This document shows, piece by piece, positions 41,943-50,055 of a stretch of 64,000 nt of DNA. Numbering within the stretch: position 1 is the first letter of the stretch; every line of letters begins with the position of its first letter. Source of the DNA: Colimorpha sp002372855 (lineage in GTDB: Bacteria; Bacteroidota; Bacteroidia; Bacteroidales; P3); assembly GCA_946621635.1 (NCBI GenBank), contig CAMOOR010000002.1, forward strand, positions 1 to 64,000, read 5' to 3'. Below the pieces are notes generated by a model that saw nothing but the letters and a program-made list of their open reading frames with translations, was not told the DNA's origin and did not search any database. The position numbers were made by a program, and so were the translations under genes.

Positions 41943-42719
41943 ATGGCAAAGACCAACCCAACCCTCGGTCCTAATTCCGGCAAAATCGGCGACTTGGTAT
42001 ATTACACCCGCTTCGGCAAGGAGTTCGTACGCCGTAAGGCAGAGAACTTTAACGACTGCAAGTCGGATGCGCAGCTGCGCCAGCGCGCCCTCTTCAAGGC
42101 CACCCAGCAGACCGCAGCCCTATATGGTTCCATGTTACAACGCGGCCTCACCAAATATGCCCATAGCCATGGGCATACCGAAGCCAACGAGTTCTCGCGC
42201 CTCAACAAAGAATGCTTCACCTATGTCGGCGGCAAAGTCACCATCGACTACCCAGCCCTGCAACTTGCGGTTGGCCCCCTGCCCTCAGTCGCATTCACTG
42301 CTTGCCACGCCGAAGGTCTCCACATCACGCTGACCTTCGACCCCAACCCCTCTGCCGACAAAGCCCGTCCCGACGATGTCGTCCACATCTATGCCGTCTC
42401 CCCGCAAGCCGAAGTCTGCATGCTTATGGCCAGCGTTGAACGCCAATCCGGACAGGCCGCCCTCGACCTCCCCGACCTGAGCGACGAGGTAACAACAGCA
42501 TGCAAAAAAGAGCCAACGAATAAACCATTGAATAAGACTAACGCATTCATACACTCACGCACTAACGCAATCAACTATCACCTCTACGCCATCGTCGAAA
42601 CAGCCAACACCGCCCCCATCCCCACCCTCTCTGCCGCCGAAAAGAAAGCCAACAAGCTCCACCGCAACATCAACCGCCGCGTATCCAACTCCATATTCAT
42701 CGGCACCATTACCGCCTAA
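41943..42719 (+). CDS. DUF6266-like protein
   Basis: 258 residues. The start (MAKTNPTLGPNSGKIGDLVY) and the RQRALFKATQ segment resemble DUF6266, a Bacteroidota-specific family of unknown function. It has no signal peptide. Near residue 200 the sequence LNKTNAFIHSRTNAINYHL is encoded by an in-frame period-8 array (42541-42572). It stands alone, without a clear promoter. Confidence 0.6.
   Translation: MAKTNPTLGPNSGKIGDLVYYTRFGKEFVRRKAENFNDCKSDAQLRQRALFKATQQTAALYGSMLQRGLTKYAHSHGHTEANEFSRLNKECFTYVGGKVTIDYPALQLAVGPLPSVAFTACHAEGLHITLTFDPNPSADKARPDDVVHIYAVSPQAEVCMLMASVERQSGQAALDLPDLSDEVTTACKKEPTNKPLNKTNAFIHSRTNAINYHLYAIVETANTAPIPTLSAAEKKANKLHRNINRRVSNSIFIGTITA
42541..42572 (+). repeat. In-frame period-8 array
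   Basis: Four 8-nt units: ACGCATTC, ATACACTC, ACGCACTA, ACGCAATC. The complement of this family recurs inside Vsr copy 1 at 51294-51325. Confidence 0.75.
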
Positions 42720-42790
42720 CCATAGCCCAGAAATACAACTGCCAATGAAAAAAATCAATAACAGATACAATAAAAAGAACACTTTTTCGT

Positions 42791-42813
42791 TTACCTTATG
42801 TAAAATAAGGTAA
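42791..42813 (+). promoter_or_regulatory. Inverted repeat at the methyltransferase start
   Basis: Arms TTACCTTAT and ATAAGGTAA around GTAAA end one base before the ATG at 42815. The position would let a bound protein block transcription, or an RNA hairpin block translation, of the whole operon. Confidence 0.65.
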
Positions 42814-42814
42814 A

Positions 42815-44035
42815 ATGGCGAAACCAACATGTATAGATCTATTTGCGGGCTGCGGGGGACTCTCTCTCGGCTTGTACCTTGCCGGATGGCAAGGCCTTTT
42901 CGCCATTGAAAAAAACGCATTCCCATTTGAGACGCTAAAGCACAACCTTGTTGACAATAAGAAACACTTCGATTGGCCGGACTGGCTGCCGCAAACCAAC
43001 CACGACATAAACGAGGTGCTGGAGAAATATCAGGACCAACTGAAAGCCTTGCGGGGCAAAGTGGATTTGGTGGCTGGTGGGCCTCCGTGCCAAGGGTTTT
43101 CTATGGCCGGCAAACGTGTCGAAGACGATGTGCGCAACCAGCTTGTCTTCTCCTACATAAAGTTCATCGATTTTGTGCGTCCCCGCATGCTCCTCTTCGA
43201 GAATGTCAAAGGTTTTACCTATGCATTTGACAAAAAGAATGACAGCGGCGCTGAACCCTACTCGCATAAGGTGATTAGAGGATTGCAACAATTGGGATAC
43301 AATGTCAAACCCCACGTTTTTGACTTCTCCAATTATGGGGTTCCTCAACGGCGCAAACGTTTCATATTAGTTGGAGTCCAAGATGGGTTAGGTAGCCCTG
43401 ACAACTTTGAGCAACTGTTGTTGACCCATCGTGATGCCTTCCTGAAAAGCAAAGGCTTAAAGCCTAATGTCACACTGAAGGAAGCCATATCCGACCTGCT
43501 CCGCAGCAACGGTGAACTTCCTACTTCGGACCGCAAAGGCTTCAATTCCGGAGTATATGGCAATGCCCAGTTGAGCAACTACGGAAAAGCGATGCGCGGA
43601 GATTATCCAAAGACACACACCATTCCCGACAGCCACAGTTTTGCCCATCATACACCCGAAAAGATTGCATTATTCCAACGCCTATTGGCCGAATACCAAC
43701 CCCGAGGCAAACGCATTGATGGCAAAGCTCGCGAGGCTTGGGGCATCAAGCAAAGAGGAATAACAGTGTTAGACCCCGATGCCGTTTCACCAACTATAAC
43801 TGGACAGCCTGACGACTACTTGCATTATTCAGAGCCCCGCATCATGACCGTCCGTGAGTGTGCTCGCATTCAATCGTTCCCTGATTGGTACGAGATAAGA
43901 GCAAAATACACCACTGGCGGAGATATGCGCAAGTTTGAGGTACCACGCTACTCTCAGGTCGGCAATGCCATACCTCCTCTCTTTGCCGAGCAGGCTGGAA
44001 TTGTTTTAAAGGAGATGTTGCAGAATGAAAGATAA
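42815..44035 (+). CDS. dcm: DNA (cytosine-5-)-methyltransferase
   Basis: 406 residues. Transfers a methyl group from SAM to cytosine C5. Motif I is CIDLFAGCGGLSLG at the N-terminus, motif IV the catalytic GGPPCQGFS near 88-96, motif VI FENVKGF, and the C-terminal motifs IX-X are in YSQVGNAIPPLFA. The target-recognition region lies between about 200 and 330. First gene of a tight operon; the next gene starts inside its last codons (11-nt overlap). Recognition sequence cannot be read from here. Confidence 0.95.
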   Translation: MAKPTCIDLFAGCGGLSLGLYLAGWQGLFAIEKNAFPFETLKHNLVDNKKHFDWPDWLPQTNHDINEVLEKYQDQLKALRGKVDLVAGGPPCQGFSMAGKRVEDDVRNQLVFSYIKFIDFVRPRMLLFENVKGFTYAFDKKNDSGAEPYSHKVIRGLQQLGYNVKPHVFDFSNYGVPQRRKRFILVGVQDGLGSPDNFEQLLLTHRDAFLKSKGLKPNVTLKEAISDLLRSNGELPTSDRKGFNSGVYGNAQLSNYGKAMRGDYPKTHTIPDSHSFAHHTPEKIALFQRLLAEYQPRGKRIDGKAREAWGIKQRGITVLDPDAVSPTITGQPDDYLHYSEPRIMTVRECARIQSFPDWYEIRAKYTTGGDMRKFEVPRYSQVGNAIPPLFAEQAGIVLKEMLQNER

Positions 44036-46391
44036 TCTACAATTCCGTGTTAGTGCAGAACTGAAAAACATTCTGGGTCGGGATTTGATTACAAGTCCCG
44101 ACATCGCCATATTGGAGTTGGTCAAGAACTCATACGATGCCCATGCTACCAAAGTGGAAATCACTTTTGACGACGACTATATTGCCATAGCTGATAATGG
44201 GAAGGGCATGTCGAAAGACGACTTAATCAACAAATGGTTGTTTGTCGCCTATTCTGCCAAGAGCGATGGAACGGAAGACAAATCCTATCGTAGTAAGTTC
44301 AAACGCCATTACGCAGGCGCCAAAGGCATTGGCCGAATGTCCTGCGATCGATTGGCTCGTTACCTCACCCTTACCACACGAAGTGTGGAAGAAAACAAGA
44401 CGGAAATTCTCAATGTTGATTGGAATGTTTTCGAGATTGACAAGCAGAAGGAGTTTGACACAGTCAATATCCCCCATGAAACAAAAGACGACCTCACAAA
44501 GTTTCCGTTGGATTCCCCCACTGGAACCATTCTAGAGTTTACAGGCCTACATCTTCCATGGAGCCGTGAGGACATTAAACGACTTCGAAAGTCTCTGGAA
44601 AAGATGATTAATCCATTCTCAGGAACGGATGATGATTTCCAAATTGAGATCATTGCTCCAGCAATGAAAGAGGATGATGAGAATACAGAGTCTCCACATG
44701 AAGTGGTTAATGGTATTGTCGAAAACACCATTGCCGATGTTCTAAAGCTAAAAACCACCCAAATAGAAAGTCAGATAAAAAACGGCATGATTTATACTTC
44801 TTTAACCGACCGTGGTGTTAAGATGTATGAAATCGAAGAACATAACAGTGTTTATTCAAAATTAGCGTCTGCTTCTATTAGTTTATTCTTTCTAAATCGA
44901 GCAGCCAAATATAATTTTACTGCAAGAATGGGTATCGAACCGGTTAACTATGGTAATGTTTTTTTGTTCAGAAACGGTTTTAGAATTTTACCATTCGGTG
45001 ATTATAACGATGATAGCTGGGGATTGAACCAAAGACAACAACAAGGTTATAATCGTCGTTTAGGTACCCGTGATTTGTTTGGACGAGTGGATGTTGAAAC
45101 AGACGATGTGGATTTGATTAAGGAAGTTTCAAGTCGCGATGGAGGGTTAATCAAGACTGATGCTTCACAACAATTGATGAACTATTTTACAGAGACTCAT
45201 AAACGGTTGGAACGCTATGTGGTTGGCGTTTTATGGGGAGAAGGGTTCATAAGAAAAGAGTATTTTGTCAATCAAAGTGCAGCTGAGAGGGCCCGAGAAA
45301 AATTAAAAGAAACGGACAAAGACTTGGAATCTGCTGATCACTTATATTCAAACATTGGTAGTAAGATTGATTTCATGCAACTTATCCGTTCGCTCGTAAA
45401 TGACAATTCCATCGATGTAAAGTATTACAATGAGGAATTGGCAGACATTGTTTCCAATCCTTCAGAGACGGAAGTGATTCAAGCGCAGATGTTTGATGAT
45501 GTCCGAAAGATGGCCGAAAAAACCAACGATGCTGCTTTATTGGACAAGATAGCCGACTTCGAGCGTCACATGGATGAACTACGCTGCCAGAAAGAGGATG
45601 CTGAACGCAAAGAAAAAGAAGAAAGAAAAGCGAAAGAACTAGCGGAACGAAAAGCAAAAGAGGAGGAAGAGAAACGCAAGAAAGTCGAAATAGAGCTTAA
45701 ACAGCGAACAAAACAAAACCTATTTCTGCAATCTGTCGGGAGTCTTGACACCGACCGTATATTAAAATACCACCACGATATACGCATTCATGCAGCAACT
45801 ATACATAACACGATTGGCCAGATTTTAAGAAAAGCGAATCAGGGTTCATTGTCAACAGAGGATACTATCAAGATGATTGAACGTATCTCCCGCGCTAATG
45901 ACAAGATAACCTCTATCGCCCAATTTGCCACCAAAGCGAACTACAGCATCAATGCAGACACAATCAATGCAGACATTGTAAATTACATCGATGAATATAT
46001 CAACAATGTACTGCCGGAGTTCTATGGAGATATTCAATTGCATTGTAGTAATAAATCCTGCACAAAGGTCATTGCTTTCTCTCCATTGGAAGCAAGTATA
46101 TTCATAGACAATCTTGTATCAAATACAGTTAAGGCAAATGCCAAGCATTTTGACGTGGTTTTCGAAAAGGACAATGATGCTGTATGTATGACCATCACGG
46201 ATGATGGCGACGGCCTATCGCCAGATATTGCCGACCCGAATAGCATTCTGGAGAAAGGTTACACAACAACCAATGGTTCCGGATTAGGCCTCTATAATGT
46301 GGCCTCATTTGTCAAGACGGTTATGCATGGCTCTGTTTCTGTTGAAAACAAGCTGGGCAAGCAGGGATTTAAACTAAAAATAAAATTCTAA
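44025..46391 (+). CDS. Double-GHKL ATPase, sensor-kinase-like
   Basis: 788 residues with two GHKL modules. The N-terminal one is Hsp90/MutL/MORC-like: ELVKNSYDA at 31-39, DNGKGM at 57-62 and GAKGIGR at 98-104. A coiled-coil, Lys/Glu-rich stretch (about 515-570) leads to a helical segment with paired histidines (KYHHDIRIHAATI, H583/H584) placed like the dimerisation and phosphoacceptor helix of histidine kinases. The C-terminal HATPase has FIDNLVSNTVKANA, TDDGDGLS and GSGLGLYNV. No membrane segment or sensor was found, so the first GHKL module may be the input. It is coupled to the methyltransferase upstream and 5 nt from a receiver-domain protein downstream. Confidence 0.85.
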   Translation: MKDNLQFRVSAELKNILGRDLITSPDIAILELVKNSYDAHATKVEITFDDDYIAIADNGKGMSKDDLINKWLFVAYSAKSDGTEDKSYRSKFKRHYAGAKGIGRMSCDRLARYLTLTTRSVEENKTEILNVDWNVFEIDKQKEFDTVNIPHETKDDLTKFPLDSPTGTILEFTGLHLPWSREDIKRLRKSLEKMINPFSGTDDDFQIEIIAPAMKEDDENTESPHEVVNGIVENTIADVLKLKTTQIESQIKNGMIYTSLTDRGVKMYEIEEHNSVYSKLASASISLFFLNRAAKYNFTARMGIEPVNYGNVFLFRNGFRILPFGDYNDDSWGLNQRQQQGYNRRLGTRDLFGRVDVETDDVDLIKEVSSRDGGLIKTDASQQLMNYFTETHKRLERYVVGVLWGEGFIRKEYFVNQSAAERAREKLKETDKDLESADHLYSNIGSKIDFMQLIRSLVNDNSIDVKYYNEELADIVSNPSETEVIQAQMFDDVRKMAEKTNDAALLDKIADFERHMDELRCQKEDAERKEKEERKAKELAERKAKEEEEKRKKVEIELKQRTKQNLFLQSVGSLDTDRILKYHHDIRIHAATIHNTIGQILRKANQGSLSTEDTIKMIERISRANDKITSIAQFATKANYSINADTINADIVNYIDEYINNVLPEFYGDIQLHCSNKSCTKVIAFSPLEASIFIDNLVSNTVKANAKHFDVVFEKDNDAVCMTITDDGDGLSPDIADPNSILEKGYTTTNGSGLGLYNVASFVKTVMHGSVSVENKLGKQGFKLKIKF

Positions 46392-46396
46392 CGATT

Positions 46397-47287
46397 ATGA
46401 ATTTGAAATACCGAATACTGTGGATTGAGAACGAGGAAGATTGGGTAGAGAGTATTGAAGACCAAATTCAAGAATATCTTGAAGATTTGGGGCTCGTCTA
46501 TGAGAGAAAACTAATTGCAAAAGAAGAACAAGGTATCAGCTATAATGATTATGACTTAATCCTTATGGACTTAAATCTCGCCGACCAACCCAATGGAGCG
46601 GAACTTATATCCAAAATACGAGATTTGGGTGTGTATACAGATGTCGTATTCTATTCAGCGAGTGGTATAGACGAATTAAGAGCGAAAGGAAGGGAGAAAG
46701 AGCTTGAGGGTGTATTCTATAGTGGTCGCACTCCAGATACAACATTTGTGAATAGAGTAAAGGCTGTCATTGACGCCACGCTAAAGAAAGTCCAAGACTT
46801 GAACAATCTACGCGGACTTGTCATGGCTGAAGTCAGTGAACTTGATGCAATGATGGATAAAATCATCCCATTGTATTTCAACACGGAGGAAAGAATGGCG
46901 TTGTTCCACAAGCATATTACCGCCAACAGAGAGAAAACCCTTCAGAAGTCATTAAACTGCATCAACAAATGTCAGCTTTCATGGCGAGGCATTGGCATTC
47001 AAGAGATAGTCCTTCAGTTAGACTCGTCACAAAAAGCCCGTGCAATAAAAATCATTATTGACCAAGAGAAACCTGACTTTTACAAAGGCGAGAACTTCTA
47101 TAAAGAATACGATGCCGCTGTTATCACACCTCGGAATGAACTAGCGCATTGCAAGAGTGAACTTCGTGATGGCCAAGAGATTCTTTTGACCAGAAAAGGA
47201 GACAAGTGCTTCAATGAGGCGTTCTTTAAAGAGATTCGCAAGAACATCTTGAAGTATTCAAGTATTTTTAATGAACTTTTGCAATAG
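46397..47287 (+). CDS. Receiver-domain protein with HEPN-like C-terminus
   Basis: 296 residues. Residues 1-120 resemble a response-regulator receiver: acidic ENEED at 11-15, a likely phosphoacceptor D58 in DLILMDLNLA, and VVFYSAS near 85. The usual conserved lysine is not evident, so it may be atypical. No DNA-binding domain follows. Instead the helical C-terminal half contains PRNELAH, an R-x4-H motif (R246, H251) that marks active HEPN ribonucleases. Together with the kinase-like ATPase just upstream this suggests a phospho- or ATP-triggered RNase effector. The HEPN call rests on the motif and helical context. Confidence 0.75.
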   Translation: MNLKYRILWIENEEDWVESIEDQIQEYLEDLGLVYERKLIAKEEQGISYNDYDLILMDLNLADQPNGAELISKIRDLGVYTDVVFYSASGIDELRAKGREKELEGVFYSGRTPDTTFVNRVKAVIDATLKKVQDLNNLRGLVMAEVSELDAMMDKIIPLYFNTEERMALFHKHITANREKTLQKSLNCINKCQLSWRGIGIQEIVLQLDSSQKARAIKIIIDQEKPDFYKGENFYKEYDAAVITPRNELAHCKSELRDGQEILLTRKGDKCFNEAFFKEIRKNILKYSSIFNELLQ

Positions 47288-47350
47288 ATGCCGAAAAAGA
47301 AATATACATTCATAGACTTATTCGCAGGCGGCGGAGAGTTTTCGGGGTGA
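47288..47350 (+). pseudogene. Remnant of a second cytosine methyltransferase gene
   Basis: 20 codons beginning at an ATG contiguous with the preceding stop, reading KKKYTFIDLFAGGGEFSG and then TGA. This is methyltransferase motif I with its normal N-terminal spacing and nothing after it. The frame past the TGA continues open into the HNH gene at 47393, indicating a deletion that joined the start of one gene to the region before another. Confidence 0.8.
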
Positions 47351-47392
47351 ATTCTATCGAGGATAAATCCCACCACCAATAATAAAGTAAAT

Positions 47393-48169
47393 ATGGTGAA
47401 CAAACAAAAAAAATGGACCAGAGAAGAATTGATATTGGCACTGAGTGTGTACTTTCAGCTTCCTTTTGGACGACTAAACCACACCACGCCAGAGGTAAAA
47501 GAGCTGGCAAAAATATTAGGGCGTTCGGATAATTCTGCTGCTTTGCGTTTGTCTAATTTTGCTGCTTGCGACCCATACATTATCAATTCTGGACGTACGG
47601 GTATGCGTGCAGGGATTCCTGTGTGCAAACCCATTTGGGATGAATTTGCCGATGACAAAGAACGACTGTTTAACGAGGCACAACATATCAAAGCTACACT
47701 ACTCCAAAAGACAGTCGAGGAGACATTGAACATTTCCAAACAAGATCTTGAAGGGAAAGAGAGGTCTGTTGTCATCAAGCAACACGTTAACCAATCCGTG
47801 TTTCGTACGATGATACTCTTTAACTATGAAAATTGTTGTGCTATTACTGGCATCAACATCCCAGAACTACTTGTTGCTGGTCATATTATACCCTGGGCAA
47901 ACAGCACTCCTCAGCAAAAGTTAAATCCGGAAAATGGAATATGTTTATCCCCACTTTACGACAAGGCTTTTGATAAAGGCTTCATTACCATATCTCCGGA
48001 TGATTACACTGTCCGTATTTCTTCCGCATTGCGTGAATACGAGAAAAAGGAATATTTCAACAAGCACTTTGGCAGTATCAATGGTCAAAGAATAAATATG
48101 CCTATAGAACACAAACCAAACCGAGACTATTTAGCTTACCATCGCGATAATATTTTCTTGGGGGATTAA
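47393..48169 (+). CDS. HNH endonuclease, likely restriction partner of Dcm
   Basis: 258 residues. The N-terminal region has TREELILALSVYFQLPFG and LGRSDNSAALRLSNFA, which looks like a DNA-binding helical domain. The C-terminal HNH nuclease shows CCAITGINIPELLVAGHIIPW, then NPENGICLSPLYDKAFDKGFITI. This architecture is typical of HNH restriction enzymes that act with cytosine methyltransferases. Last gene of the operon, directly behind the methyltransferase remnant. Confidence 0.88.
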   Translation: MVNKQKKWTREELILALSVYFQLPFGRLNHTTPEVKELAKILGRSDNSAALRLSNFAACDPYIINSGRTGMRAGIPVCKPIWDEFADDKERLFNEAQHIKATLLQKTVEETLNISKQDLEGKERSVVIKQHVNQSVFRTMILFNYENCCAITGINIPELLVAGHIIPWANSTPQQKLNPENGICLSPLYDKAFDKGFITISPDDYTVRISSALREYEKKEYFNKHFGSINGQRINMPIEHKPNRDYLAYHRDNIFLGD

Positions 48170-48223
48170 ATAGTTGACGAAATAAAACCCTTCAGTGTTT
48201 GCATCACAAACATTAGATAAACT

Positions 48224-49303
48224 ATGGACATTCACTCATTGTATGAAAGAATATGTAATATGCTTCCGATTACTTGGTTGGATGGGGAAGTATTGTCATT
48301 TCAAAAGAAATTGTCAAGTCAATTAGACCAATATTGGGGTTTAATTAAAGAAATTGATATAAAAGATAGACCTGCCGAATGGGATGATATCAAAATTACT
48401 ATCAAATCTTTGAACAAGAAAATAGTAGAAATTATCAACGACGAATATAAAGGATATCATTCGACTGCATTTATGAGCCTTCGAACATTACTTGAAGACA
48501 ATCGTCCCAATACAAATTTGCATATTAAAGATAGTCTTATTTTTTACGATTTACCTGAAATGACAAAGACATATCGAATTCGAATGTTTGACTTTGATAA
48601 GCGTAAAGGTGTCACATTCAAAGATATGTTCCATATTCCATTTGACAAGCGAGGAATCGTAAAAACGGAGCGCTTTAGTATGCCAGGATATCCATGTCTT
48701 TATCTTGGTAAAAGTGCATACGGATGTTGGGAGGAAATGGGTCAACCTTCCGTGGATAATTGCATGGTATCTTGCCTTGAAAATCAGGAAACGGTCAAAT
48801 TAATTGACCTTAGAATACCCACTGAAGCAGCTTTTAGGGATAGGCTTAAGGATTATTTGATTATCCTGCCTATAATCATTTCGTGTATGGTGCAAGTTAA
48901 GAACCGTACAGATGTTTTCAAGGCAGAATACCTTATTCCCCAACTTATCATAGAATGGCTTATTTATCACAACAAGTCTGAACACGACAAAATACTAGGT
49001 GTTACTTATACATCTTCTGCCAAGAATAATTCTTTCGGTTTTCCTCCGTATGTTTTTGATAACTATGCGATACCTGCTGTAATGGGCAAAAAAGACTCAA
49101 AGTATAGTTCAACACTGTGTCGAATCTTCAGAATTACAAATCCCACATGCGATGAATTTGAATCAATCGTTAGAGGTCCATACGCCAGAATTGCATATAG
49201 CGATCCTGATCCCCAAGAGGCAGCATACAAAAATTCATTATTTGGTGCATTGGAGAGTGCATTAAGTGAACGAGAAAGATTTCCATTTAATCATATTATA
49301 TAG
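48224..49303 (+). CDS. RES-domain-like protein
   Basis: 359 residues. From about residue 105 the sequence reads KTYRIRMF, then MFHIPFDKRGIVKTERFSMP, YPCLYLGKSAYGCWEEM and GVTYTSSAKNN. The Arg, Glu and Ser positions are those expected of RES domains, which degrade NAD+ in toxin-antitoxin systems. No antitoxin-like neighbour is seen. The first 100 residues are a helical extension. It lies 54 nt after the HNH gene and may be a separate unit. The domain call is moderately secure. Confidence 0.55.
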   Translation: MDIHSLYERICNMLPITWLDGEVLSFQKKLSSQLDQYWGLIKEIDIKDRPAEWDDIKITIKSLNKKIVEIINDEYKGYHSTAFMSLRTLLEDNRPNTNLHIKDSLIFYDLPEMTKTYRIRMFDFDKRKGVTFKDMFHIPFDKRGIVKTERFSMPGYPCLYLGKSAYGCWEEMGQPSVDNCMVSCLENQETVKLIDLRIPTEAAFRDRLKDYLIILPIIISCMVQVKNRTDVFKAEYLIPQLIIEWLIYHNKSEHDKILGVTYTSSAKNNSFGFPPYVFDNYAIPAVMGKKDSKYSSTLCRIFRITNPTCDEFESIVRGPYARIAYSDPDPQEAAYKNSLFGALESALSERERFPFNHII

Positions 49304-49345
49304 CCGGTCTCTGAGTGGTTAAAACTATTTTACTCATAGATTATA

Positions 49346-49477
49346 ATGTCATATTCAAATGCAATCATTCCCATCAGGTTGACCAGGGAGACAGACCATC
49401 CGAAAGAATACCTCTGCATCACCGGAAATCTTTTCTATATCGGTTTACAAAAAAATACGGCAAGATGTCACTTATAG
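49346..49477 (+). other. Short ORF in a debris region
   Basis: 43 codons (MSYSNAIIPIRLTRETDHPK at the start) followed by a stop and no continuing frame. Composition is protein-like but no family was recognised. Probably the front end of a lost gene. Confidence 0.3.
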
Positions 49478-49481
49478 AGGA

Positions 49482-49838
49482 ATGAATTTAGAAAACTATC
49501 GCGAATATTGCCTGTCGATGGGCGAGGATGCTGGCTCCATTGTGCTACCGCCAAAGGTATTGAATGCCCGTTATGTGATGTTGCACAATGGCACAAACGG
49601 TACCTTGTTCAAACTAAAAGGTGCAGGGCCTCGTTTCATATCGAAAGAAACCCTGCAAAAGAAAGGCTTCGAAACCCTCGGTCATGACTACTACCTAGTT
49701 AATACTTTTGATACCGCACAATCAAAAGACTACAACAACCTTTCCTCTCATGGCCGGGGGAAACAGACTACCACTCCATGGTTTGCCACCTGGGAAGAAT
49801 TGATGAATAATGATAATCGCTATGGAAAACAATCATAA
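49482..49838 (+). CDS. Hypothetical protein, possible fragment
   Basis: 118 residues. The opening MNLENYREYCLSMGED resembles the start of MmcQ/YjbR-type proteins, but the rest (YVMLHNGTNGTLFKLKGAGP, HDYYLVNTFDTAQSK) does not, so it may be a join of two fragments. It sits among truncated genes and ends 17 nt inside the next ORF. No function is assigned. Confidence 0.4.
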   Translation: MNLENYREYCLSMGEDAGSIVLPPKVLNARYVMLHNGTNGTLFKLKGAGPRFISKETLQKKGFETLGHDYYLVNTFDTAQSKDYNNLSSHGRGKQTTTPWFATWEELMNNDNRYGKQS

Positions 49839-50031
49839 CAAACCAACCCTTTTCACCCTGCAGGAGATGCTGTCGCCGTTAGATGCCATCAAGGAGATAT
49901 TTGAGGAAGGACGTGGATGGTGGAACTCGTGGGAGCTGGCGCAATGGTTGGAATATGTACCCCAAAAGGCAAAAATGGGAGCATATCATTCCCAATATGT
50001 ACCCGAAAAGGCGTTTTGGGGTACATATTAA
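49822..50031 (+). pseudogene. Truncated DinD/BRO-like N-terminus ending in a palindromic repeat
   Basis: Residues 1-42 (IKEIFEEGRGWWNSWELAQW and LEY) resemble the first part of DNA-damage-inducible-protein-D-like proteins, where a W(W/Y)SARELxxxLxY segment is usual. The frame then enters a repeated palindrome (49952-50029), which reads as YVPQKAK/YVPEKAF, and stops. It is best seen as a gene cut short by a repeat insertion. Confidence 0.45.
49952..50029. repeat. Repeated palindromic element (AATATGTACCC)
   Basis: AATATGTACCC(C/G)AAAAGGC occurs at 49952-49970 and 49994-50012. The inverted GCGTTTTGGGGTACATATT follows at 50011-50029, so the second half folds into a hairpin. Confidence 0.75.
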
Positions 50032-50055
50032 ACAAATCACAATTTTATTTTAGAA

